A DNA stretch of 35,234 bases, taken from NCBI GenBank assembly GCA_005776365.1, contig SXPK01000158.1, positions 1 to 35,234 on the forward strand, written 5' to 3'. Below the pieces are notes generated by a model that was not told the origin of the DNA, did not search any database, and was given only the letters and a program-made list of their open reading frames with translations. The position numbers and the translations under genes were made by a program. Source of the DNA: Planctomycetia bacterium (lineage in GTDB: Bacteria > Planctomycetota > UBA1135 > UBA2386). Below are positions 15,511 through 24,026 of the stretch, piece after piece (position 1 is the stretch's first letter; each line of letters starts with the position of its first letter).

Positions 15511-18500
15511 CTACTTCGGCCGCACGATCCCCCACTGACCGCCGTCTTCCTGGTCCCAAAAGACCATCAGCGCCCCCTGGGTTTCCTTGCCCGCCGGGAT
15601 CCACGTCGCACAGCCAACTCCACCCACAGCTCCTGGCAGCGGCGCGTGCGCGATGCAACTGAGGTCGGTGGACGAGAAAGCCAAGAGCCCAACTTCCGAC
15701 GACTCGCCAAATAGCGTCGCGATGAGGTCACGCTGCCCGTCGCCATCGAAATCGTCGGCGAGGATCAGTGACAGCCAGGGTGTCAACGACTCCTCGGCTG
15801 CAAGGGTCACGTCGAGTTCGCGGCGCAGCAGCAATTGCACAGACTGTCCAATGACCCCGTAGCGCTCGATTCCAGAAAAGCCGTCCTGCCAAGCCCCGGA
15901 GCGACACACGACCATGTCGACGCCGCCCTGACGAGCGCGCGACGGCAGCAAGGCTGCCTGGCTCAGAGAACTGACAACCAAGTCCTCGGAACGCGAGCCG
16001 CCAAGCCCGCCGGTCCAGGCCGAGTATGCGTATGCGTCGCACCAGCCTCGTTCCGTGCCATCCCAAGCTTCGCGCAACAACAACTCGCTGGGCCCGCCGC
16101 CCGTTGCGGCCGCAGCAATGCAGGCGAGTTGACCGAGGTTGCGCGTCCCCTCGATGGTCATCAACTCCCGACCGTCGAGGCCGCTTACAACGCACACGCG
16201 GCCGGCCTTGGGCAAGTCGCGCCTGGGCCACCAGCAATACGCAGTGCAAGCGAGGTCTTCGACGCCATCGTCGTTCCAGTCGCCGCATGCAATCGCCTGG
16301 CCGCAACAGTCGTCGTGGAACGGACTGTCCGAGACGCGATTTGGCCAAAGCCAGACTGGCCCATCTTCGCGAGCCGACAACCGCGCGACCGAACCACTCT
16401 CCGGCGAACCCAGCCGCTGGCTCGAAGGATCGCTGAGGACCATCTCCGGCCAGCCGTCGCCGTCGACGTCCGCGATCGACGTCATCATTCCGCCAAATCC
16501 CTGGCCGTCGTTTCGATTCTTGCGGGAGTGCATCACGCCTGGCGCAACCGCGCGTAGCACGCGCAGCGACGGCCAGTCGAGCACGAGGACTCTCCCTTCT
16601 TCCTGGAACAACCCGGCTGACCAAAGTTCGACGGTCTTGTCGGGACCAGATCGCGCGACCATCGAACCGACCCCAGACAGCCCGTCGTCCGACAGCGGTT
16701 GCACGCTCCACTTCTGCACGTGGCGCAACGGCGACGACGCGGAACTGCTCGGCAGCTTTGCCCGATAGCCCTCGTCCGCGACGATTGCGAAGCACGGCGG
16801 CTCGTCCTTCCAATGTCCGCCAAACTGCATGCCGGTGAGCATCCTCGCCAAAGCCAACGACGTGCTCGCGTCCGCCGCCGACGAGAATGTGGCTCGCAAC
16901 TCGAGCCATCGTGCAGGGCGATCGGATCGCAATGCGACGCGTCGCTCCAGTTGTCCATCCTCTCGCAGCGGCCATTCTTGCGGCTCCTGGCCTTCGAACC
17001 TGACGTCTACTTGGAGTTGGCCGCCATCGCGCCGGTCCCCGCGCGCCAACACGACCGCCGAGCGCATGCCGCGGTCGAAGGGGATGCGAAGTCGCAGATG
17101 CGAAGGCCTATTTGCCGAAGCCGAAACCAATGCGCAGGGTGTCTGCCGCAAGCCGAAACCGAACACCTCTATTCCTGGCACGCCGAGCCATGTCTCCGCG
17201 TCCGTCTCGAACTCGATGTCTGCACTTCTGGGCGACATCACTGTGCTCCAAGTGCGTCGGTAGGTGCCGTCGATGTCGGACATCCAGGCCGGCAGCATTT
17301 GGACGTCGACCGCGCCGATGTTGAGATCGATCCTCTGAATCTCCTCCCGGCCCTTGCCGTCGACCACGCGCAATTCGTGGCGCCCAGGCGGCAAGCATGC
17401 ATGGATTGACGCAGGCCCGAGTATGTCGATGGGCGTGCCGTTTACGAATCGGCGATCCGTCCCGACGTCAGGCGACATCTGTGCCCACGAATGCCCTGTC
17501 GAGAACAGGATCGGCGCCGTTCCTGATCGCGCTCCAGGCACACGTGACTCGATGTGCGTGCTGAAGCAGACCCATTGCACACCGTCGACAGCCTTGACTT
17601 CGAAAGTTGCTTCGGTCTCGGCAACGCGATCGCTCACGAGCTTTGCCGTGTGCGCGCCGCATGGCAGCCACAAGGGATCGAACAACCACGCATCTTCTGC
17701 GCCGTCGACGCGAACCGTCGCGTCCGCTGCGTCGCACGTCGCGGCGAACTGGACAAATCTTCCGCGCGGCCACTGATCCCACGCGACGAGTGCGAATGCG
17801 CCGAACGCCGCCGCGGCGACCATGGCCAGCCGCCGGCGGTCGCGCAGAGCCAGCGAGAGCGCGTTCGGGCGTCGTGCGCGCAGGACGCCGTCGCCCGCAG
17901 CGGCGCGAAGGTCTGCGGCGAGGTCCGCCGCGGTCGCGTAGCGCCGATCCGGTCGTGGATCGAGGCAGGAGTAGAGGATCGCTTGCGCCGAGGCGGGCAG
18001 CGCGAGGCTCGCTTTGCTGTCGAGCAAGAAGGCGCGCGAACCGCTCTTCATGACCTCACCTATCTCCTGCCGGAGTTCGGTTCCAGTCAGCGCGCGATAC
18101 AGCAACAGGCCAACGGCGTAGATGTCGGCGCGGCGGTCCACGGCGCCCGGATCGCGGCCCAATTGCTCGGGCGCCATATAGGCGAGCGTGCCCATCGCGA
18201 GTCCCGAATGCGTGAAAGACGCCTTGTTGCGCAAGTCGCGCGCGAGGCCAAAGTCGATCAAGACCGGCGACAGGTCGTCGCGCACCAGGATGTTCGCGGG
18301 CTTCACGTCGCGGTGCACGACGCCTTGTTCGTGCGCGGCGTGCAGACCCTCTGCCACCTCCGCCAACATGCGCAACATCCGTCGCTGGTAGCGCGTCGAG
18401 TTGCAGATGCTCTCGCGACGCTCGCGGTGCCCATCGAGGTCGATCTCGCGCAACAACATCGACAGCGCCGAAAGGTTGTCGAGATCCTTCTGCGTCGGCG

Positions 18501-18948
18501 CCGCTGCCTTGGCCAGCAACACCTCCAACTCGATTCCGACGATGCGCTCCATCACCAGCACCCCCGTGCCGTTGTCGAGCACCGCGTGGTCGCGATAGCG
18601 CACGATGGACTTGTGATCCAGCGTCTGCAGCAATCGACATTCTTGCTCGAAGCGCTCGCCCGTGCTCTGCGCCACAGCCGCAACGAGCTTGACCGCAACC
18701 AACGATCCGTCTGCCGCCGTGCCTGCGTAGGTCACTCCCATTCCGCCGGCACCGAGCATCCGCTGGAGCGTGCAGCCACGGAGCGTCGAGCCCTCCAAAC
18801 CAAACTGCTCGGAACGCGCAGCGCTCCGCTTGGTCAACAGGTCTGCCAGCGCTGCGAGCGGATCGCTCGCGTCGTCAATGCGCTGGTCCCACTGGCGCAG
18901 TACTTCGCCATCCGTGGACCCGGCTGAGCTCTCCTCGTTCGAAGTCAT
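15511..18948 (-). CDS. Ser/Thr protein kinase with transmembrane helix and FG-GAP repeats
   Basis: A 1145-residue protein. The kinase domain covers about residues 58-350: G-loop GAGGMG (66-71), Lys87 in VAVK, HRD at 212-214, DFG at 232-234, and LAYMAPEQ. An insertion of about 40 residues (roughly 145-190) sits between the lobes, rich in charged residues ([16 protein letters not shown] ... DGHRERRES). A membrane helix lies at about 374-390. The extracytoplasmic part begins with a PEGA-like beta region ([21 protein letters not shown]) and ends in FG-GAP/integrin-type calcium-binding blades: [18 protein letters not shown] and DFDGDGQRD. The family would display a propeller outside and a kinase inside. 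The ATG at 18948 has a plausible promoter upstream. Confidence 0.92.
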   Translation of the reverse strand: MTSNEESSAGSTDGEVLRQWDQRIDDASDPLAALADLLTKRSAARSEQFGLEGSTLRGCTLQRMLGAGGMGVTYAGTAADGSLVAVKLVAAVAQSTGERFEQECRLLQTLDHKSIVRYRDHAVLDNGTGVLVMERIVGIELEVLLAKAAAPTQKDLDNLSALSMLLREIDLDGHRERRESICNSTRYQRRMLRMLAEVAEGLHAAHEQGVVHRDVKPANILVRDDLSPVLIDFGLARDLRNKASFTHSGLAMGTLAYMAPEQLGRDPGAVDRRADIYAVGLLLYRALTGTELRQEIGEVMKSGSRAFLLDSKASLALPASAQAILYSCLDPRPDRRYATAADLAADLRAAAGDGVLRARRPNALSLALRDRRRLAMVAAAAFGAFALVAWDQWPRGRFVQFAATCDAADATVRVDGAEDAWLFDPLWLPCGAHTAKLVSDRVAETEATFEVKAVDGVQWVCFSTHIESRVPGARSGTAPILFSTGHSWAQMSPDVGTDRRFVNGTPIDILGPASIHACLPPGRHELRVVDGKGREEIQRIDLNIGAVDVQMLPAWMSDIDGTYRRTWSTVMSPRSADIEFETDAETWLGVPGIEVFGFGLRQTPCALVSASANRPSHLRLRIPFDRGMRSAVVLARGDRRDGGQLQVDVRFEGQEPQEWPLREDGQLERRVALRSDRPARWLELRATFSSAADASTSLALARMLTGMQFGGHWKDEPPCFAIVADEGYRAKLPSSSASSPLRHVQKWSVQPLSDDGLSGVGSMVARSGPDKTVELWSAGLFQEEGRVLVLDWPSLRVLRAVAPGVMHSRKNRNDGQGFGGMMTSIADVDGDGWPEMVLSDPSSQRLGSPESGSVARLSAREDGPVWLWPNRVSDSPFHDDCCGQAIACGDWNDDGVEDLACTAYCWWPRRDLPKAGRVCVVSGLDGRELMTIEGTRNLGQLACIAAAATGGGPSELLLREAWDGTERGWCDAYAYSAWTGGLGGSRSEDLVVSSLSQAALLPSRARQGGVDMVVCRSGAWQDGFSGIERYGVIGQSVQLLLRRELDVTLAAEESLTPWLSLILADDFDGDGQRDLIATLFGESSEVGLLAFSSTDLSCIAHAPLPGAVGGVGCATWIPAGKETQGALMVFWDQEDGGQWGIVRPK

Positions 18949-18963
18949 TGCGACCCGGAGAGC

Positions 18964-18991
18964 AGTATCGCGTTGCCGGGACAGTTAGCAA
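18964..18991 (-). promoter_or_regulatory. Candidate promoter of the FG-GAP kinase gene
   Basis: On the minus strand TTGCTA (18986-18991) and GATACT (18964-18969) are separated by 16 bases and lie 15 bases before the ATG at 18948. This resembles a sigma-70-type promoter with a very short leader. The -35 part lies in the loop of the inverted repeat at 18974-19002. Confidence 0.4.
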
Positions 18992-19002
18992 CCGTCCCGG
19001 CA
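18974..19002 (-). terminator. Strong GC-rich inverted repeat after the selenoprotein gene
   Basis: TGCCGGGAC and GTCCCGGCA form a perfect 9-bp inverted repeat with an 11-base loop. It starts 12 bases after the TAG stop of the thioredoxin-like gene on the minus strand, so it is well placed to end that transcript or protect its 3' end. No T-run follows, as is common in GC-rich genomes. It could instead be an operator for the next kinase gene. Confidence 0.45.
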
Positions 19003-19014
19003 CGAAGGTTGGCG

Positions 19015-19956
19015 CTACTTGCTGCCGCCCTTGCTCTGCTCCAGCATCGTCCGAAGGCGATTCTTCATCGACTCGGGCGCGGGTTGCTTGTCGAGCACGT
19101 CGAACGCGCGTTGGCCAAGCTCGCCGTCGCCGTTCTTGGCGGCCCAGGTCAGGGTCATTTGCCAGAAGAACGCCTCCTGGTCCTTCGGCGGAGACTTCCC
19201 GGCCTTGGCCATCGCCGCAATGCGGTTGGACGTCTCTTCTTGGCCGAGCTCGCGAACCTTGCCACGCAAGTCGCGAATCTCGGCGCCGAATAGATACTGC
19301 TCAAGCGCAGCGAGATCGTCCTTGCCGAGTTCGAGCTTCGCGGCGCGCTCCTTGGCGTCCTGCGCCGCGACGCACTGCAGATCCATCTCGACGAAGAGCA
19401 GGTCACGTTCGAGCTTGGCAACGTCGGCTGACTTGCTGGCGTCGGCGCGCAGAGAAGCGACCTTGGCGCGCAACTCGAACAGCGACTTCAGCCGCGCAGC
19501 ATTGGTCGTGAACGCCTCCACCGTGCGGGCGGACTGACGAACGACCACGTTGCCGTCCGCGTCCATGAAGCAAAGGCTCGGGAAGCCGCCGAAGCCCTTC
19601 TCCTGCAGCAGCTTTGGATACGGCTCGTCGTCGACGCGCGACGTGTTGTGCAAGAAGAGCACGACTGTGTCAGCGAAGGCCTTGAAGTCCGGTGCGGAGA
19701 GCGGACCGCTCTCCAGTGAGTCACACGGGCCTCAATGCGCGTAGCTACGCGTGAAGTAGGCAAAGATCGGCTTGCCGGTCTTCTTCGCTTCGGCGCGCGC
19801 GGCGTCGAAGTCGACGACCCATGGGGCCTGGTGGAAGACGGTCTTGGCGAGCTTCTCCTTGCGCAGCTCGACGAGCTGTTCTTGGGATTTGTTCTGCGCC
19901 GGCAGCAACGCGCCGAGCGCGAGCAACACGAAGGTGGAACGGGCGAGCAGGTTCAT
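19015..19956 (-). CDS. Exported thioredoxin-like selenoprotein (in-frame UGA = Sec75)
   Basis: Read with the TGA at 19732-19734 as selenocysteine, this is one 313-residue protein. An N-terminal signal peptide (LLARSTFVLLALGALLPA) exports it. A thioredoxin fold follows: GKPIFAYFTRSYAH, the active site U75-G76-P77-C78, then VVLFLHNTSRV and the cis-Pro loop GGFPSLCFMDADGNV. The rest, residues about 140-313, is helical and charged and may be a TPR-like partner-binding region. The parts before and after the TGA are in the same frame with no other stop. A hairpin suited to Sec insertion follows the TGA. The probable role is thiol-disulphide or peroxide reduction outside the cytoplasm. The alternative is a pseudogene from a Cys-to-stop mutation; intact coding on both sides and the hairpin argue against it. 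The Sec machinery must be encoded elsewhere. Confidence 0.82.
19696..19714 (-). promoter_or_regulatory. Candidate bacterial SECIS hairpin
   Basis: In the mRNA the 19 bases GGAGAGCGGUCCGCUCUCC form an uninterrupted 8-bp stem (GGAGAGCG with CGCUCUCC) closed by GUC, or a 7-bp stem with a GGUCC loop. It begins 17 bases after the UGA. Known bacterial SECIS elements, such as that of E. coli fdhF, are stem-loops inside the coding sequence shortly after the UGA with an exposed GGU(C) in the loop that binds SelB. Here the GGU falls 25-27 bases after the UGA, within the usual range. The bases also encode E-S-G-P-L-S, so the hairpin lies within the reading frame. Confidence 0.75.
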
Positions 19957-20315
19957 CAGGATCTCTCGATGCCGCTTCGAAGCGAAGCGGGACGGAGAGC
20001 GTCCGCGGCGTGCGAACTGGGCGCAACCTCGGAGGGAGAAATGGCGGCCGCAGGGCTCGGCCGCTGGTGCGCACTGCTGCCAAATCGTTACGCCTCGCGA
20101 TGCGAGGCCGGATGAGTGGACTAGGGGGGGCCCGCGGAGATGGCCCGCATGCGGTGCCTTCTCAAGGCAGAGGCGAGGGAGCGGCCTCGTTGCCGCATTC
20201 CAAGATGCCGCCAGGCGCGCGCAACTCGGCTCGCGGACTTTGGAGCTAGCGAAGCTGGCAAGCGATCGCGCGGACCGCATTTGCTCCTACCCGCAGACCG
20301 CCGGCTGCCGCGATC
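19957..20315. other. Upstream region of the selenoprotein gene
   Basis: About 360 bases lie between the tRNA-Val gene and the start of the thioredoxin-like gene. On the minus strand GAGAGA precedes the ATG at 19956 by a few bases and may act as a weak ribosome binding site. A G7 run followed by CCCGCGG is at about 20123-20135. I see no gene in this region; the longer open frames lack a plausible start or domain. Confidence 0.4.
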
Positions 20316-20392
20316 TGGTAGGCGATGAGGGACTCGAACCCCCGACATCCTCCTTGTAAGGGAGGCGCTCTAACCAACTGAGCTAATCGCCC
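20316..20392 (-). tRNA. tRNA-Val (anticodon UAC)
   Basis: On the minus strand the sequence folds as a full cloverleaf. The acceptor stem is GGGCGAT with ATCGCCT. The D stem is GCTC/GAGC. The anticodon stem is CCTCC/GGAGG around the loop CTTACAA, giving anticodon UAC, which reads GUA and other GUN valine codons. The T arm is GGGGG-TTCGAGT-CCCTC. The 3' end is A73 followed by an encoded CCA. The first acceptor pair is G1-U72 rather than G-C. The overall sequence closely matches bacterial tRNA-Val(UAC). Confidence 0.95.
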
Positions 20393-20643
20393 GGGAAGGG
20401 CGGGAGACTCTAGCGCCGTTTCTTCCATGCGCCATCGCCGGACGACGAAGCGCTGGGCACACGTTGCATCGCGGCTGACAGGTGCATCGAGAGTGCGCAC
20501 CTTCGCGCACCACACGCGCGCGATCACACGGACGTCATCTGCCCGCTACAGGTAGGTCACTGACCCATCGCAGGCATCGGGATCACGAACAACTGATCAA
20601 AGCCGCCTGCGATCGCATCGTGGCGCTTCTCAAACCCTGACGT

Positions 20644-23600
20644 TCACTCCACCCGCCGCGCCGGCCGGAACCCAATCGTGTGACCAGACACTTGCGGCGC
20701 GGCGCCGTCGCGCGAGGTCACGCGCACGGTTGCAATCGTGTTGTCGAAGCTGCCGCCGCGGCTGGTGCGCTGCGGGAGGCCTTCGGCCGGCTGGAAGGGA
20801 TCGACTTCCGCGTGCGTCTCGTATGCATGCGTGTAGTGACCGTCGAGGCACCATTCCCACAGATTGCCGAGCATCTCGTGGAAGCCGAAGGGATTGGGCG
20901 GCAGCGCGCCGATCGGGCACGTTGCATTCCAACCGTCGTCGTAGGTCGGCCAATCCGCGATCGACGGCCAGGTCGCGCCGTGCTTCGCCGCGCTGCGGTC
21001 CGCGATGTTGAACTTGCCCACGAGGTCCGCCTGCTGGTCCGCGATGCTCCAACGCGCCGTCGTGCCACCGCGCGCCGCTCGTTCCCATTGCGCTTCGGTT
21101 GGCAACGACAGACCCGCGCGGCGACAGAACCGATCCGCGTCAAACCACGACACCTGCTCGACTGGATGCAACTCGCTCGCGATCCAATGGAGCCGCAAGG
21201 TGTAGGCGCTGGGTTGCGTGCCCATCAGGCGCTGCCACTGCGGCTGCGTGACTTCGTGCTTCGCCAAGAAGTAGGGGGAAACGCGAACCTCGTGCGGCGG
21301 CTCCTCGACCAACCTGGCCTCTGGGTCGAAAGCAACCGAGTCACGATCACGCGACGCGCCCATTCGGAACGACCCACCTGGCACCAGCACGAACACGATT
21401 GCCGATTCTGAGCCAAGGACGAGCTTGCCAGAGCCATCGCGAACAGGAGCAACGCCGCTGCACAGGCACGCGAACTCCCACAGACCGGACTGCGGATCAG
21501 CGCCGAGCGGCATCAGCCCTGGCTGCGGCAGGAGCTTCAGTTCCGGGTAGGCGCGTGTGAGTTCTGGAGCCGCTGCGGCCCATGCCAAGAAGGCGCCACC
21601 GCCCTCTGCGAACGATGCTTGCATGGTGCGCGCGAAGCGAAGGCGCCGCGCGACGCCCCATCCGGTCGCTGGATCGGCTCCCGCGCTCGCGTCGAGATGC
21701 ACGACGCGCAACCGTTCGAGGTCTCGGATCAGCGCCTCGAGCTGCGCGCTCCACCACGCGCTCGCGCGGTCGTCCGGCGCAAAGTTCCAGGTGCGGCGCA
21801 CGTCGACCTCTGCATCGAGACGAGCTCGCTCGGCTCGGAGCGCACCAATCGCATTGCCGGCCTCGGTGATGCCTGCATCCGACTGCGCGCGCGCAATGGC
21901 CTGACGCAGTCGCGTGCCGTCGATCGCAACAATGCCCGGCGCTGCTGCAGCCTTCGTCTCCGCGAGCGCCATCTCACGCGTCGCCGCAGCGTCGTCGCCG
22001 CACGCGAACTCGGCCCAGGCGAGGGCTTCGTGCAGAACCGAGTGCGAAATGGGAGGCTGCGAATCTTTGAGCAGGGCGCGTAGCGCATCGCGTCCCTTGC
22101 GCTCGCGACCGAACTCCGTGCGCTCGGGCCAACTCCACGATCGCGCAAGGTCGAAGCGCGCTCTGCGACTCGAGGGGAGCGGCTGCTCTGACGTCGGTTC
22201 CATCGTTGCGGACACAACGACTTCGCGCCCGCCGAGCTGCATCGCCCGCGTCGCCAAGGCTCGTTCTAGCGACGCCAACTCTGCCTCAACCTTCGCCAAG
22301 CGCTCGGCGCTCGGGTGCGAAGCGCGATCCGCTGCTCGTTCCGCCTCGGTGCTCGGCCTCGCTTGCAAGGCCAGCGCGGCGAGCTGTGCGTAATGGCCAG
22401 GCAACTCATCGACGAGCCGCTGTGCGCTGTCGGTCCATCTTGCCAGGTCTGGGATGCGATCTTGATACGGCGGCCACAGCGACGCCTCCTCTCTCAGCAG
22501 CACATCGAGGTCCTGTCGCGCGGCGAGTCGAAGCACGTCGCGACGCTGCGCGCCAGCCTCTTCTGCTTGCTCGGACGCGAGCATGGCATAGCGAAGCGAG
22601 ACGCCAACGCCAACGAACGCAGTCATCATGACGACCACAGCCGCAACGACCTGAAGGCGATGCCTGCGGACATACTTCCGCATCGAGTAGGCCATCGACG
22701 GCGGCCTGGCGCTGACCTCGTCGTCCGCAAGGTGCCGCTCCACGTCGGCAGCCAGCTCAGCGGCCGATGCATAGCGAAGTTCGGGATCGCGCTCCGTTGC
22801 CTTCTGCACGATCCAGTCGAGATCACCGCGCAAGGCGCGCTGCCAGGTTCGTTCTTGAGCGCCTTCCAGAACCGTCGCCGCGCTCGGTTTGCCGATGTCG
22901 AGATCGCGGATCCGCTCGCGAACATCCTGCGCACCACGAGTGCCCGCGAGCGCCACCGCGTGCGGGCCCTTGCCGGTCAACATCTCGTAGAGGACCGCGC
23001 CGAGCGAGAACACGTCCGCCCGCGTGTCGATCGCCTCGAAGTCACCGCGCAACTGTTCTGGGGACATGTAGCGCGGGGTCCCGAGCATCATCCCGGTCTC
23101 CGTCAGCCCCGCCGAATCGTCGCTCTGCTCCATCGCGCAGGCGATGCCGAAGTCGATCAGTTTGGGCCTTGGATCCTTGGCTCCGCCACAAACCAGCACG
23201 TTGCTCGGCTTGATGTCGCGATGCAGCACGCCTTTTTGATGCGCGTGGTGCACGCCATGGCACACCGCGCAGAACAACGCCAGCCGCGAACGCCGCGAAA
23301 GGCGATGCTGCTTGCAGAACTCGACGATCGGCAGGCCCTCGACCAGCTCCATCGAGAACCATGGCTTGCCCAGGTCAGTCGTCCCCGCATCGAAAACGCG
23401 CGCGATCGCATCGTGGTTCATGCGTGCCAGCGCGTCGCGCTCGCGCGAGAACCGCCGCAGAATCGATCGCGTGTCCATGCCGAGCTTCAACACCTTGACT
23501 GCGACCTCGCGCGGCAGCCCGCCGACCTCCACGGCGCGATACACTTCGCCAAACCCACCGCGTCCGAGCAGCGCCAGGATCCGATACGGACCAACGCGCT

Positions 23601-23817
23601 CCGGCTGCGCCTCGTCGGAGCTCGACACGGTCGGATAGCGCGCAACGAACTCGCGGATGCCGCTCACTTGATCGGGATACCTGCGTTCGATCGTCGCAAC
23701 GGCGAGCATTCTTTGTTTGGCCCCGGTGTTGCGGAACCACGCTGCTTCCAACTCCGACAACAGATCCTCGGGCAGATCCACTTTCTCGGGCACAGGGGTC
23801 GCGTCTTTGCTGCTCAT
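20644..23817 (-). CDS. Ser/Thr protein kinase with C-terminal SUMF1/FGE-like domain
   Basis: A 1057-residue membrane kinase. A helical N-terminal region (about 15-70) precedes the kinase at about 77-370: G-loop GRGGFG (85-90), Lys108 in VAVK, HRD at 199-201 with IKPSN, DFG at 222-224, and TPRYMSPEQ. One membrane helix lies at about 389-407. A long helical, charged region with coiled-coil character follows. The last 250 residues are a formylglycine-generating-enzyme-like fold: VPGGSFRMGA, HEVTQPQWQRLMG, PVEQVSWFDADRFCRR, LPTEAQWERAARGG, GLWEWC-type NLWEWCLDG, RGGSFDN and GFRPARR. The catalytic cysteines of true FGE near the C-terminus are absent, so it is probably a ligand- or substrate-binding version. 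Such kinase fusions are typical of Planctomycetota. The start at 23817 is an ATG. Confidence 0.93.
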   Translation of the reverse strand: MSSKDATPVPEKVDLPEDLLSELEAAWFRNTGAKQRMLAVATIERRYPDQVSGIREFVARYPTVSSSDEAQPERVGPYRILALLGRGGFGEVYRAVEVGGLPREVAVKVLKLGMDTRSILRRFSRERDALARMNHDAIARVFDAGTTDLGKPWFSMELVEGLPIVEFCKQHRLSRRSRLALFCAVCHGVHHAHQKGVLHRDIKPSNVLVCGGAKDPRPKLIDFGIACAMEQSDDSAGLTETGMMLGTPRYMSPEQLRGDFEAIDTRADVFSLGAVLYEMLTGKGPHAVALAGTRGAQDVRERIRDLDIGKPSAATVLEGAQERTWQRALRGDLDWIVQKATERDPELRYASAAELAADVERHLADDEVSARPPSMAYSMRKYVRRHRLQVVAAVVVMMTAFVGVGVSLRYAMLASEQAEEAGAQRRDVLRLAARQDLDVLLREEASLWPPYQDRIPDLARWTDSAQRLVDELPGHYAQLAALALQARPSTEAERAADRASHPSAERLAKVEAELASLERALATRAMQLGGREVVVSATMEPTSEQPLPSSRRARFDLARSWSWPERTEFGRERKGRDALRALLKDSQPPISHSVLHEALAWAEFACGDDAAATREMALAETKAAAAPGIVAIDGTRLRQAIARAQSDAGITEAGNAIGALRAERARLDAEVDVRRTWNFAPDDRASAWWSAQLEALIRDLERLRVVHLDASAGADPATGWGVARRLRFARTMQASFAEGGGAFLAWAAAAPELTRAYPELKLLPQPGLMPLGADPQSGLWEFACLCSGVAPVRDGSGKLVLGSESAIVFVLVPGGSFRMGASRDRDSVAFDPEARLVEEPPHEVRVSPYFLAKHEVTQPQWQRLMGTQPSAYTLRLHWIASELHPVEQVSWFDADRFCRRAGLSLPTEAQWERAARGGTTARWSIADQQADLVGKFNIADRSAAKHGATWPSIADWPTYDDGWNATCPIGALPPNPFGFHEMLGNLWEWCLDGHYTHAYETHAEVDPFQPAEGLPQRTSRGGSFDNTIATVRVTSRDGAAPQVSGHTIGFRPARRVE

Positions 23818-23844
23818 GACGATCGTCGAGTGCGTCGATCGTCC

Positions 23845-23862
23845 ACGACGACGACGACGACG
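23845..23862 (-). repeat. (ACG)6 triplet microsatellite in the kinase 5' leader
   Basis: Six ACG triplets in a row (CGT on the coding strand) lie 28-45 bases upstream of the kinase start at 23817. Such a tract in a leader could vary in length by slippage. The palindrome GACGATCGTC overlaps the start codon at 23818-23827. Confidence 0.6.
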
Positions 23863-23867
23863 CGCCA

Positions 23868-23878
23868 GTTCTTAGAAC
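23868..23878 (-). promoter_or_regulatory. Dyad GTTCTTAGAAC upstream of the SUMF1 kinase gene
   Basis: This 11-base perfect dyad (GTTCT-T-AGAAC) lies about 50 bases before the kinase ATG, a position where an operator would overlap the promoter. The cognate regulator cannot be named. Confidence 0.3.
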
Positions 23879-24026
23879 AGGTTTTCTTCGACGCGCGCTC
23901 TTACCTGCGTCACGAATTGGTGCTCTGCAGGGAACTCGCGACACAGCGATCGGGCTTGGGATGCGGCCCTCCCTTGCAGAAGTGCTGCGAGACCGCTGCT
24001 GCCGTCCTGCTGCCGTCCCCGTCAGT

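Noticed and set aside
15241-15714. Intact small gene over the decayed domain
   Set aside because: It lacks a proper start and first half, and its 3' 200 bases overlap the end of the kinase gene on the other strand.
17554-18927. 457-residue plus-strand frame opposite the FG-GAP kinase
   Set aside because: Antisense to a gene with complete kinase motifs; its translation has no recognisable domain.
19015-20280. Two separate genes (or a frameshifted pseudogene) at the thioredoxin-like locus
   Set aside because: Both pieces are in the same frame with only one TGA between them, coding character is intact on both sides, the TGA falls at the active-site Cys position, and a SECIS-like hairpin follows.
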